Positions 31,261-42,600 of a stretch of 64,000 bases of DNA are shown here, in pieces. Under the pieces are notes generated by a model that was not told the origin of the DNA, ran no database searches, and saw nothing but the letters and a program-made list of their open reading frames with translations. This stretch comes from Apodemus sylvaticus (lineage: Eukaryota > Chordata > Mammalia > Rodentia > Muridae). The stretch lies in assembly GCF_947179515.1 (NCBI RefSeq), contig NC_067495.1, positions 133,717,707-133,781,706 on the forward strand, written 5' to 3'. The position numbers were made by a program, and so were the translations under genes. How positions within the stretch are numbered: position 1 is the stretch's first letter; each line of letters starts with the position of its first letter.

Positions 31261-32065
31261 AATACTACACAGAGAAGATGAAGACAGTGGGGAGAGGGAA
31301 CTTATAGAGCCCACCTCCAGCAGGAAGACAGGGCATCAAATGAGGGAGAGGGGGGCCATCCCACAGGCACAACTCTGACCCATAATTGTTCCTGTCTGAA
31401 AGAACTGCAGGGAGGGAAATGGAGAGGAGCCTGAGGAAAAGAAGGTCCAGCGACAGAGTCAAAGTGGGATCCAGCTCAAGGGGAGGTTCTGAGGCCTGAT
31501 ACTATTACTGAGGCTGTGGTGTGCTTACAAGCAGGGGCCTAGCCCTCCAAAGCCTCAACAAGCAGCTGAAAGAGACAGATACAGATATTTACACCCAACC
31601 AAAGGACAGAAACTGCTGACCCCTGTGGTTGAATTAGAGAAAAGCTGGAAGAATCTGAGGAAAAGGGTGACCCTGTAAGAAGACCAGCAGTCTCAATTAA
31701 TCTGTACCCCCACCCCCCACCCCCCCACCCCCACCCCCCCCACCCCCGAGATCTCTCAAACACTGGACCACCAAACAGGCAGCGTACACCAGCTGTTATG
31801 AAGCCCCCAACACACAGCAGAGGACTGCCGGGTCTGTGTTCATTCAGAGATGACGCACCTAACCCTCAAGAGACTGGTGGCCCCAGGGAGTTTAGAGGTC
31901 AGGTGGGGTGGGGGATGGGGGTGAGGATATCCACGTGGAGACGGGGGTCGGGAGGAGGTATGGGATGTGGAACAGTGGAGGGTGGATGGGGGTGGGGGTG
32001 GGGTAGGGGTGGGGTGGGGGTAAAATCTGGAGTGTAAAAAAATTACAAATAAATAAATAAATTGA
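31261..32065 (+). mobile_element. L1 3' UTR (5'-truncated insertion), plus strand
   Basis: Matches the murine L1 3' UTR in order: 'agggcatcaaatgagggag', 'ctgtctgaaagaactgcag', 'agcagctgaaagagacag', a C-rich run, 'ccctcaagagactggtggcc', 'tatgggatgtggaacagt', 'aaatctggagtgtaaaaa' and an AAATAAATAAAT tail. A 47-bp direct repeat (43/47) flanks it at 31214-31260 and 32066-32112. Confidence 0.88.
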
Positions 32066-32330
32066 TAAGCTTGACATAAAACAATTCATCATGAGAGAAG
32101 ACACTAAAGAAGGAATATCACACACAGACGATGAAGATCTTAGCATCATGAGAGCTTGGGGAATTAAAAAAGTCACCATGTAATAGAATGACAAACAGAA
32201 ATTTAAAAGGGGGCAAACATTTTTATCTCAAGAGAACCCACAAAGCTTAAAAATGAACAGGGAAGAAATCAGTACATACCTTGTGATGATAACTCTAAAT
32301 GTAAACGTTAACTCTCCAGAAACTATGCAG

Positions 32331-32640
32331 TCTGGGGGCTGAGGAGATGGCTCGTTGTGCAAAATGTCTGCTCAACAAGCACAAACACCTTCCTTTCGAT
32401 CTCCGGGACCTAGAAAGTGTCCTGCGCAGTTGCAGGCGTCTGGAACTCCCAGCGTCAGAAGTCGGAGTGGCAGAGGCAGGACTATCCCTGAGGCACTCTG
32501 ACCAGCAGGTCTAGCCTGAACAGTGAGGCCCATGACCACTCAGAGACTGCCTTAAAACTAGTGTAGAAGGCACTAGGGGAAGACACCGGACGTCATTCGC
32601 CTCCACAAGCACAGGCGTGCATAAAAATGTGCAATCACCA
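32331..32640 (+). mobile_element. Full-length composite SINE (tRNA-type head plus B1-like middle)
   Basis: Head 'gggggctgaggagatggctc', B1-like middle (tggcagaggcaggactatcc, 'tagcctgaacagtgaggcc'), and the typical end 'gaagacaccggacgtcattc' with 'cctccacaagcacaggcg'. B4-like; the subfamily name is uncertain. Confidence 0.7.
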
Positions 32641-33190
32641 AAAATATGCTGAATTGAGAAATCTTAAAACAAAACAAAAACAAAAACAAAATTCAACTGT
32701 CTGGTCTCCAAGACACTTATCTCATTGTCAAAGATTCAAGGATGAAAAGGCAAAGTAAGGAAGATTTTGCATTCCCAGACAAACAGAATATAAGAGGAAG
32801 CAAGGATACCTGTGCTCCTATTTTAACAAAAGCTGACTTCAAGACGAAAATTGTAAAAAGATCTAAAGAACGTAACTGCACCTTAATAAATAGAACAATT
32901 TTTTAAAACAAGGAAACAATTGGAAATACAGCAAATGTTGAAGTATATTAACTTTGCATTAAGGAATTAAATAAGAGACTTGCTCTTGGAGTAGTTTAGA
33001 CCAATCGTGAGCCCACACTTGAGTCTACCATTTCCCTCCTTGGGTCTTTCATCTCTCTGTAGTTTCTGTAGTGCCTGTGCCTGTGCCTGTGTGCTGTGTG
33101 AATGATGTTTGACTCTTCTTTGCTCTATAATTAATAGCACAGAAAACGGGGGATGGGAAAGGAATGGGTAATTCTTTTCTACAGAAATCT

Positions 33191-33358
33191 TTTTTTTTTT
33201 TTTTTTTGATTTGGTTTTTTTGAGACAGGGTTTCTCTGTACAGCCCTGGCTGTCCTGGAACTCACTCTGTAGACCAGGCTGACCTCGAACTCAGAAATCC
33301 GCCTGCCTCTGCCTCCCAGAGTGCTGGGATTACAGGCGTGCGCCACCACCGCCTGGCA
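33191..33358 (-). mobile_element. B1 SINE (young) with 12-bp target-site duplication
   Basis: Reversed near-consensus B1 beginning with poly-T, 'gagacagggtttctctgtac', 'ctgtcctggaactcactctg', 'gctgggattacaggcgtgcg'. CTACAGAAATCT (33179-33190) and CTACAGGAATCT (33359-33370) flank it. Confidence 0.96.
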
Positions 33359-33374
33359 CTACAGGAATCTTGAA

Positions 33375-34120
33375 CTGAGTTTTAGAATGAAAGAAGTTAC
33401 TTTACTGACCCATAATAGCATTCAAAACTGCCTAGAGATGTTATCAACCAATAGCCATATGCCACTTCCAACATTTATGGGATATTCTCATATAAGGTTG
33501 CTTTTAACCTCATAGCTGCTTTCAGTATATGATTCCCACAACATACACACATACATTATCCTTTTTCAGGGACATGGAACCATACATAGTTTAATATTAA
33601 AGCTATGCATTAATCTCTCTTTCAGGAGAGATTATACAGCTGATTATATCGGAAATCCAGGGCATATAATGTTGGTTTCATTGCTTTCTTAAAGTCAAAT
33701 TAAACAGGCTAAGTTCACACTATAACAGCAGAATATATATATATAGTATATTATACTCTATTATAATAAGATAAATTATTAACTTGGTTGCAAGCTCTGG
33801 AAAAACCTCAGTTTCTCAAATCAAGAAGTGTTTTCTGTAAAAGCTATTCCCATATTTGTACAATTAATTTCATAGAAGAAGTACTGGGCATGAAGGATCA
33901 GGGAGATCTAGGTACAAGAACAGTGGCTGTTGTCAAAAGCACATTCTCGGGAGTTGATGGAGCATCCAGACAAGGAAATCAACAACATTCAAAGGAAAAC
34001 TGAACCAAATAGTCTATCCACTAGCCATGAATACACACTTTTATCAGCAGCCCATGGAAACTTCTCCAAAATATACCCTCTTTTATGTCACAAAATAAGT
34101 TTTACTAGATTTAAAAAAAA
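33375..34120. other. Non-coding, AT-rich in part
   Basis: No exon recognised. A TA-rich patch lies at 33730-33780. Confidence 0.4.
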
Positions 34121-34124
34121 AAAT

Positions 34125-34290
34125 TGCAGGGCTGGAGCACTGGCTGCTCTTCCAGAGATCCTGAGTTCAAATCCCAGCAACCACATGGTGGCTCACAACC
34201 ATCTGTAATGGGATCTGATGCCCTCTTGTGGTATGTGTAAAGACAGCTACAGTGTACTCACATAAAATAACAAATCTTTTTTATAAAAAG
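34125..34290 (+). mobile_element. B2 SINE with head deletion
   Basis: 'gggctggagcactggctgctc' joins the start of B2 directly to its second part, so about 28 bp between 'ctggag' and 'gcactg' is missing. The rest ('ccacatggtggctcacaac', 'gtaatgggatctgatgccc') is intact. Confidence 0.9.
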
Positions 34291-34354
34291 ATGTTTATTT
34301 CCATTTTCAGGAGAGATTGTGCCTCAAAGTATAATTCAACCAATGGATCTAATA

Positions 34355-34555
34355 TACTATATATAATATTATTCTATAATGTATATAATATATACATTGT
34401 ATAGTTATATATTGTTTGTATATCATTGTATATATTATATATGTAATTATATAATATAATATTTACAATTATATTATGTAATGTATATAGTATATAGTAT
34501 ATTACATTCTATAATAATATTATATACACACACCACACACACACACACACACACA
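34355..34555. repeat. AT-rich tract with TATA runs, ending in (CA)n
   Basis: Dense TATATA/ATTATAT sequence over about 160 bp, then a CA run at 34525-34555. Confidence 0.9.
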
Positions 34556-34599
34556 GAGCAGTAAATTTAAAAACCTAAAATGAATGGACAAATAATAGT

Positions 34600-35740
34600 C
34601 CCTTAAGCCAACCTAAAGAGATGAATAACAAGTAATCAGAGTGAAGCAGTAAGGAGAGGTCTCTACCAAAGTAAAGTCAACACTCGCTGCACCCATGGTT
34701 GAATTCTACCACATCTTGGAAAAGCTAACATCAGAGCTCTTTAAACTTTTACATATAACTGAAACGGAGGTAAGGATGCCAGAATATTCCATTAACTAGT
34801 ATCACCTGGATACTAACACAGAGTAAGAAAATAACAAGAGAAACAAAATTCCTCAACAAAATCTTTGCACACCTAATTTGAGAACACATGAAAGCGATTA
34901 TAATCCATGAGCATGCTGGGTTCTTTCGGGGACAGCAGCCTGGCTCAGCTAATACAGAGTACTCATGGCAGGAGGAGAGAACAAACTCCCACAAGTTGTT
35001 CTCAAACACGCTCAATGTGGCTTTCAATCAAGTAGCAATGTACAAAATCTGAATTCAGAAATCAGTAGCTTCACTGCACATCGATACCAAATGGAGTGAA
35101 AGTGAAGTCAAGGATATGATTCCAATTTCAATGACTTCCACAGATATCTGGGAATCAACCACCCCAAGCTTAATAGATTTCTACCATGAAAACTATAAAA
35201 GACTGAAAAAAAAAAGACATTCAAGAAAATGCTAGAAGATGGTAAGGCATCTCGTGTCCATGGATCAGTTGGCAGAAATCAGGTTGGGAATGTTAGCACA
35301 CTATGTTGTACAGGTTCAATGCCATCCCCATCAGACTTTCAATAGTAATCTTCATAAAACTAAAAGGACTATAAAAACTGAGATGGAAGCCCAAAGAACA
35401 CCAAATAGTAATCATAGCAATCTGATGAGGCAAGAGCAATGCTGAAGGCAACCCAAGCCTTAAATTCCAGTATTACTACAGAATCATAGTGACTAAAACA
35501 GCCTGTGTTGGCACTGGGGGGCAGGGGGTGGAGAGAGACAGAGATAGAGACAGGAGAAAAGTGGGAAGACATAGAAGAGAGAGAAGAGAAAGACTTAATG
35601 AAATAGAGAAGAGGACCAAAAATTAAGAGCAATAAATTCAACTATTTCACAATAAAGGGGCCAAGATACATAAATTGGAGAAATGGAAGCTCTTCACCAA
35701 GTGGTATTTGAGAAGCTGAGTATCTGCTTGGAGAAGACTC
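34600..35740 (+). mobile_element. Decayed L1 ORF2 (plus strand)
   Basis: L1 ORF2 order is recognisable: a segment like 'gaaaactataaaagactg', 'cgtgtccatggatcag.tggcag', 'gttcaatgccatccccatca', 'agatggaagcccaaagaaca', 'tagtgactaaaacagcctg..ttggcactgg'. Many stops. It belongs with the ORF1-like DNA at 30.5 kb as old L1 sequence. Confidence 0.8.
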
Positions 35741-35954
35741 AAACTAGAATGGAAGGCTGAAACTCAGAGTGAGTTAAACTCTGACCTGAAAACACCAAGA
35801 TTGCTCCAGGCAAAGAGGAATAGACAGAGACAGTGACTTTTCAAAATGATCTCACTAAGGCAGGAAAGAGAGAAAGAAATGGCAGATGGTGTTGCATCCA
35901 GCTGCAAAGCTGTGCAAGGCAAAGTAAACAATTACCAGAGTGGAGAGACAGGTC

Positions 35955-36080
35955 CCAAGCTGACGTGGTGGCTGAGAAGTGGTATCTCAGAGAGCAAGCG
36001 AAGGACTGCGGCAAGTCTGAAGCCTGTCTGGGCTACAGAATGACACCCAGACTCAAAAGCAAAGCAAATACAATGAAAGA
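35955..36080 (+). mobile_element. Old B1 SINE
   Basis: 'aagctgacgtggtggctgag' and 'gaagcctgtctgggctacag' are worn B1 landmarks. Confidence 0.5.
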
Positions 36081-36469
36081 CTATATAACCACGGGACCAG
36101 ACATGGTAAAGTGGGAGGAGCAAAATATCATGAAAAACTTCACTTAGGTTTGAAAGCTGAGATAAAATAAAATGTAATAAAATTTCCATGGAACAGAAAA
36201 TCTAAATGTTTTTGTATTTGGTAAGATTCATCGGGACAAAAATTGAAACCTTTGTATCCATAAGGCTTCTGGTAAGGGCTCATCTAAACATTTGGGTGAA
36301 AAAAATGTGTAACACAAATTATTTCATAAAACAGAAAAGAAAGACAAGTTTCTAACTCCTTTTGTGAAGTCCACAGAAACTGATACAAGAAGTTCATTAG
36401 AAGAAAATAAAACTACAACAATCTATCCTAAAAGAGAAACGAATACCTTCTTAAACATTTCTCTGTGTG

Positions 36470-36471
36470 TG

Positions 36472-36520
<49 letters not shown>

Positions 36521-36655
36521 CATGGCCAAGCTGTAAGCACAAAGGTCAGAGGACAGCTTGCAGGTCCCACCAGGTGGGTTCCAGAGATTCAAATGAGATC
36601 ATCAGGCTTGGCAACAAGCACCTTTACCCTCCAGCCATCTCGCTAGCCCCGAGAC
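36470..36655 (-). mobile_element. tRNA-derived SINE with (GA)n, minus strand
   Basis: GA run at 36475-36516 in the reversed tail position, then 'aggtcagaggacagcttgc', 'ggtgggttccagagattc', 'catcaggcttggcaacaagc' and the reversed head 'ccatctcgctagcccc'. Confidence 0.75.
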
Positions 36656-36659
36656 AAAC

Positions 36660-37080
36660 AAATAAATGATGACCGAGCAAAAACCAAGGGCCGGTGGAAA
36701 CCATGAGCGTGTCACAGTAAAGGCAAGGCTGCTTTTACAAGTCATTTTAAAGATGCCTTAAAGTTCAGATACTCCTGGTGACCTCAAAGGATCAGCAACT
36801 GAGGACAAGTGCAGGAACCCATTGAAGTGTTTCTGCAAAAGACAGAGTAGCCTGTGTATTCTCTCCTATGACAATTTAGATTTAGGTCTGTGTACACACA
36901 GCAGGAAGTGGCAGCAGGCCCATTTGGTGGAGGAAGTGCAGTTAGCAGAGGGGGAAAGAGGGGTAGGGGAGGGGACTGTGAGGAGAAGTAGAGTCAAATG
37001 CAGAAATCCATGAGGGATTTGATCGATCTTGGTGACACCCACCGTCATGATGCAAGGCCACTTAACAATTACCAAATAAT
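36660..37080. other. Non-coding, nothing recognised
   Basis: A purine-rich patch near 36945-36995 is the only notable composition. Confidence 0.35.
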
Positions 37081-37083
37081 AAA

Positions 37084-37228
37084 ATGTAGACATGGTGTGG
37101 TGGTGCCTGCCTTTAATCCCAGAACTCAGGAAGCTCTCTGTGAGTTTGAGGTCAGCCTCATCTACAGAGTGAGTCCCAAGACAGCCAGGATTACATACAC
37201 AGATCATCTCACCCCCCTCCCCCCAAGT
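37084..37228 (+). mobile_element. B1 SINE with internal deletion
   Basis: 'gtagacatggtgtggtggtg', 'tttaatcccagaactcagg', 'tcatctacagagtgagtccc', 'gacagccaggattacatac'. The segment 'ggcagaggcaggcgga' is missing. Confidence 0.85.
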
Positions 37229-37479
37229 ACCAAATAAAGAAATATCACAGCCTGTCTATAAAACAAACAAACCCCTACTCTATGACAATATCAAAATTCA
37301 TTTAAAAATAGCAAGCATTGTCTCCCCAAAACATCAAACAAGGCAAGGGCAAATGAGTTCTCCCCAGCAAAAATGTTAAGCATCCTGATACTATGACAGA
37401 CCAGGGAAATGGGAAAGCACAAAGACTAGAGAGGGACAAGAGCAAGAGTCATTACTTACTGGTGACATTTCTATATGAC

Positions 37480-37665
37480 ATAAAGCCAGGGAAGAGCATG
37501 TACTGTTCTTCCAGAGGATCCAAGTTGAATTCCTAGGACCTACATTAGGTTGTTCATAACTATGGATAACTCCAGCTCTAGGGATTCTCTGGCCTCTATG
37601 CATGACTGCACTTACATGCACACATGTGCACACACACACACACACACCCGCCCACAGACACACAC
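37480..37665 (+). mobile_element. B3-type SINE with (CA)n tail
   Basis: 'gagcatgtactgttcttcca', 'ttgttcataactatggataa', 'ccagctctagggattctctg', 'cctctatgcatgactgcac', then CA repeats. Confidence 0.75.
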
Positions 37666-37668
37666 AGG

Positions 37669-37799
37669 GGGTTAAAATAGCTCAGTGGTTAAGAATATTT
37701 GCTGCTCTCTTGTACGGGACCTATGTTAGGTCGCTTATAACCTTCAGTGTATCTGACTTTTTCTTCTGGCTTCTGTGGGTGTCTGCACGCAGTGGTATT

Positions 37800-37870
<71 letters not shown>

Positions 37871-37895
37871 AAACACACACACACCAAATATAAAA
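37669..37895 (+). mobile_element. Second B3-type SINE in tandem, with long (CA)n at 37801-37884
   Basis: 'ggttaaaatagctcagtggt', 'gaatatttgctgctctcttg', 'aggtcgcttataaccttcag', 'cttctggcttctgtgggtg', then about 84 bp of CA. Directly follows another B3 in the same orientation. Confidence 0.8.
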
Positions 37896-38170
37896 CTTTA
37901 ACAAATACAAAAATCATTGTAGTTACTAAGTGATAACTAAGTTTCTGGAGTAAGGGACAAGAATCACAAGGCACGTGTATTTATATATATTAAGCACAAA
38001 TCATTAGTAAATAAAATTTAAAGTAGCAATGAAGTATGCCCTAAGTCTTTACACTTAGACATATGATGGCAGATGTGCTAACACAGTCCATAGAAACCAA
38101 CATTTAGAGAATTCAGAGACTGTGACAAATAGGAAAGAACAGCGTTTCTGTGGCCTTGCTCAACAGCCTA

Positions 38171-38295
38171 GGTAGGTGTGGTGGTGCACGCTTCAGAGGT
38201 GAGTGAATCTTGGTGAATACAAGGCTAGCTGTGTCTACAAATGAGTTCCATGGTAGCCAAGGCTACACAGGGAAATCCTGTCTTAAAAACAAACA
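38171..38295 (+). mobile_element. B1 SINE with internal deletion
   Basis: 'gtaggtgtggtggtgcacgc', 'gaatacaaggctagctgtg', 'gccaaggctacacaggg', 'aaatcctgtcttaaaaac'. Confidence 0.75.
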
Positions 38296-38299
38296 GCAA

Positions 38300-38764
38300 G
38301 AAGACAGAGACCACCTTCTTAGCAGCGATTCCTCCCAGAGGGGTGATAATGTCCTTCAAACCCACGCTGTGCTAATTATTTTTAAAAAATGGCAACCTGA
38401 TAATAAAATGAGTATAGATATGAAGTTTAGACTATCTAAACAGCCCTTTAAGTAAAACAACAAAATCAAGAGTCATATACTACTGGATAGGAGTTTGCAC
38501 ACAAAACAAAGTAATTGTAACAGTAAGGGGCTGAGCCAAGATGGACAAACAATGGAGAGGAACAAAGCGTCTGAGAACAAGCGTGGGACACAAATCCACT
38601 GGGGTCAGCAAATCCTTGCAGAAAAGATAATTCATTTCACAGAGACAAGGAAGAATTTGACCTTGACTCCTACTTCATGGGAGATGTGAAATAACTAATA
38701 TCTAATGATATTAAAGATATTTGTGGACTCAGGAAAGCACAAATTGATTTATGTTCAAAAATAG
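38300..38764. other. Non-coding, nothing recognised
   Basis: Short ORFs only; no domain, no young repeat. Confidence 0.35.
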
Positions 38765-38816
38765 TTTGTGTATGTGTGTGTGTATACAATGATGCACATG
38801 TGGAGGTTAGGTGTGT

Positions 38817-38880
<64 letters not shown>

Positions 38881-38905
38881 GAGACAGAAACAGACAGGCA
38901 GGCAG
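38765..38905 (+). repeat. TG and GA/CAGA microsatellites
   Basis: TG-rich 38765-38785 and 38810-38830, GA run 38831-38863, then GACA/GGCA units to 38905. Flanking DNA (38900-39060) resembles a reversed tRNA-type SINE. Confidence 0.9.
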
Positions 38906-39154
38906 GCTCTGGGTGCTTGTGCACCATGGCACCCTTGTGGAAGTCAGAGGCTATCTTCCTGGACTCCCTTCTCTCCTTCCATTTTGGATTTGGGGGACTC
39001 AGCTAACATTGTCAGGGTTCCACAGTTACTCACCGGCTCTTTCCCCTAGCCATTTTAGCATACTGAGGATTGGACCTTGATCCTTAAACATGTTAGCAAA
39101 CACCATACCCCGAGCCGCATGCCTAGCACTTCTTAAATGTTTGCTTTTGTTTTG

Positions 39155-39290
39155 ACACAGGCTTCACCAGGCTGGCATGAATTTGCTATATAACCCAGGC
39201 TATCCTTGAACCTGCAATCCTTCTGCCTCAACCTCCCTCCCCAACAGTTTGGATTCCAGTCACATACACATGCTGGGTATAAGCGAGGCA
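39155..39290 (-). mobile_element. B1-type SINE, minus strand
   Basis: 'gacacaggcttcaccaggct', 'tgctatataacccaggctat', 'ccttgaacctgcaatccttc', 'tgcctcaacctccctc' in reversed B1 order. Confidence 0.7.
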
Positions 39291-41190
39291 CAAGGAGGGC
39301 TTGAGATGGTCTTTATATCTTTCCACATCTTCCATCTTCTTTTCTCTTTCCCTTCCCACTTCTGCCTTCTCCTCCCCTGCTCTGCTGCACTCCCTCCTGC
39401 CCGCCCCTCCTCCTTCTAGTTTCACATCTCCTTCCTTTCTCCTGCTCCCATTCCTTGTAGCTTTGCTGAGGAGCTGTGTAAGCTTTTCATATGTATGCTG
39501 GAGATTTGAACTCAGTTCCTGGACCCCCCCCCATTTACACTTCCATGCCCCCCCATCATCATCTCCTCTCTACCATATACATGGCTCAGAAGCATGAGCA
39601 GAAGTCTGAAAAGCACTCAGATGTCCTCTCTTCTGCCCCCTCTTTTTAGCCCCTCCCTGACCCAAGCTGCGCCTGACAGCTTGATGACCCAAGGAAAACC
39701 TTTGCACCTTTGTACCTTTGCCTCTGGATATCTGAGGGGAATCCCTAAGGATTCACGGTCACTTAGGTCTGGGAAGGATTAATCAAGAACGAACTCTACT
39801 TTGTTGCAGATACCTGCATTTGAAGGCAAACTCCCCATTTTCAAAAATGGCAGAGGAGACTGGACAAGATGACAGGCAATAACCCTTGTATACATGGAAA
39901 AAGAGATTTCTTTAAGGGTGTCACCCCCTAGGAACAAGAAGTTCTGTATCCATGTGGGTTGATGACCACACCCAAAGGGGGCCGCCACTGCACCGAAGCT
40001 GCTGCTTTCAAAGATGGACTTCCCATAAAGCACCATTCTTTTGAGATTTTTAATAGTTACAAATAAATGTTTTGGTCAGTCCACCAAGAAAAATATAATC
40101 ACTGGACAGTCACTTTGCTGAGTAGAAAGTGGGTATGAAATAGTTGCAGTGGGATAGGTCCCTCTGTGGAAGGACTGGAAAAAGGCTAACAGTATAAAAG
40201 TCTTAGGGCTTTTGTCAAGGTCCTTCCTCAGGGGAACATGGCCATCCCTGCATTCAAGGGGTTCTGTCTCTGAAAACTGGCACAAAATTAGAAATTGGTT
40301 CCTAGACTGAGTTTCACTTTTTTTCATTTGTTTGAGAATTTTTCCTCTTACACAAATCAAACACAAATTCAGTAGGCTAATGTATTTCATACCCGGAGAC
40401 AGCACGATTGATTATGCCGTACCAAAGGTCCACAGGAGTGATGGCACCATAAAATTCACCTTGCCTGTGTTGACTGTTACACTGTAGGCTATTGTGGACA
40501 TCACTTTGTGTGTGCTGCCCATTACAATAACTGTGATTACCTTGCCTTTGGTGATACAGTGCTGTCTCCTGGCCCTGCTACTTTGGGGCCCAATTAAATC
40601 TACGGTATTTACTTCATCCAGCTGAAAAGCAGAATCTCCAACCCTAAGGCCTGGCACATCCGCTAAGCTCCGTTAGCAACAATAACATAACAGCAACAAC
40701 ACAGTCTAATCCTGTGCGTGGCTGAATTAAAATGCAAATTAAATTCACAGCCTAATGGAGACTCTTAAAGTTGGGTCACTGAAAGAAATATGATACTGAA
40801 ATTTGAAATAGGACTGCAGAGTTGCAGTCCAGTGAATCTGAATACAATGAACTCTGTCTTAGCTAAGACTGCCAACATAAAATAAAATTTAGGATGCTCT
40901 CACTGTGTTGGAAGCTGGAAATCCAAAATCAAGATGCCAGCATGGTCAGCTTTGGGTGGGGGTCCTCTTGTTGGTTTCAGACTGCTAGCCTCCTGTGCTA
41001 TCCTTCCACAGTGCTGTTGATTCTGTGCTAGAGCTACTACCACCATGGACCATTGCTTCTTAACCTGTACCTAGACTCAACTTCCCACAGGCAAAATCTG
41101 AGTTAAAAAGTAAGAAAGTATGATAATCCCTCCAAACTAATATATGTACATACATGTGCAGGGGAGAAACATATGAGAATGGTTCTTAAA
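39291..41190. other. Non-coding, unassigned; no gene recognised
   Basis: The longest ORFs (109 codons at 40405-40076 and 81 codons at 40657-40412, minus) show no domain I can name; they could be remnants of an endogenous retroviral or MaLR interior, which is only a guess. The stretch 39330-39450 is pyrimidine-rich. Confidence 0.3.
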
Positions 41191-41194
41191 GGTA

Positions 41195-41375
41195 TGAGAG
41201 GGCTAGATAGTTTGCGGGGGTGGGGTAGGGTAAAGACACTTGCCTTGAAAGGCTGATGGCCCGAGTTCAATCCCAGAAACCCATAGAAAGAGAGAACCTA
41301 CTCCAAATGGTTGTCCTCTGACCCGTATGCTATGACATACATATGTGCCTGTGCACAATAATAAATATTTTAAAT
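41195..41375 (+). mobile_element. tRNA-derived SINE (B4-like)
   Basis: 'gagggctagatagtttgcgg', 'ggctgatggcccgagttcaa', 'agagagaacctactccaaat', 'ggttgtcctctgacccgta', then AATAATAAATATTTT. Confidence 0.7.
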
Positions 41376-41409
41376 ACTTATTTTTATTACTTTAAATTAT
41401 GGTTAGGTG

Positions 41410-41935
<526 letters not shown>

Positions 41936-42087
41936 TTTGTTAGCATGTAGGCATATGCACGTGGATGCCTGCAGAGGCCAGCTGTGGAGTTACAATTATA
42001 AACGGCCTCATGTGGCAGCTGGGAACTGAACTGGGAACTTCTGGAAGAACATCACGTCCTTTTAATTGCTGAGCCATCTCTCCAGAT
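41936..42087 (-). mobile_element. B3-type SINE, minus strand
   Basis: 'gcctgcagaggccagctgtg', 'gcagctgggaactgaactgg', 'aattgctgagccatctctcc'. Confidence 0.8.
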
Positions 42088-42169
42088 GCACACAGGTGCA
42101 TGGGCACATGCACGTGCACCAGTGTATGAAATTTGAAACAAATGTGGACTCTGCCAATTTGCCTTGCAA

Positions 42170-42330
42170 TTTATTTTTCACATGTATGTATTTGTTAGGG
42201 ACATGTCAAGCACACATGTAAAAGTCAGAGGACAATTTCTGAGAATTCTCTCCTTCCACCACAGGGGTCCTGAGGTCAAGCTCAGGTCTTTGGCTTAGCA
42301 GCAAGTGCTGACTGGCTGCTCCCTCTCTGC
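42170..42330 (-). mobile_element. tRNA-derived SINE (B4-like), minus strand
   Basis: 'aaaagtcagaggacaatttc', 'ctccttccaccacaggggtc', 'ggtctttggcttagcagcaa'. Confidence 0.65.
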
Positions 42331-42359
42331 CAATGTTCATGAGGAAGTCTTTATGTGGA

Positions 42360-42600
42360 CAAATCTCCCCCTTCTCTTGAATTATACCAAAAAGTATAAT
42401 TGCTGGGCCATTTGATAACTTTAGCTCTACTCTCTCTCAAAATGTCACTCTTTTCTAATGATGCCACACTGCTTCACGTTCCTCCTGGCTCTGTCTGAGC
42501 GTTCTCATTTCTTCATGCCATCTGCAATGTGTGTTAACCCCAGTAAGGTGAAAGGCTATCTCATTGTGCTTTTGATTTCTATTCCCTTTATGGCTCTGAA
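42360..42600 (-). mobile_element. Old L1 3' ORF2 fragment, minus strand
   Basis: Reversed L1 text: 'ataattgctgggccatttg', 'gatgccacactgcttcac', 'ggctatctcattgtgcttttg', 'atttctattccctttatgg'. Confidence 0.6.
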
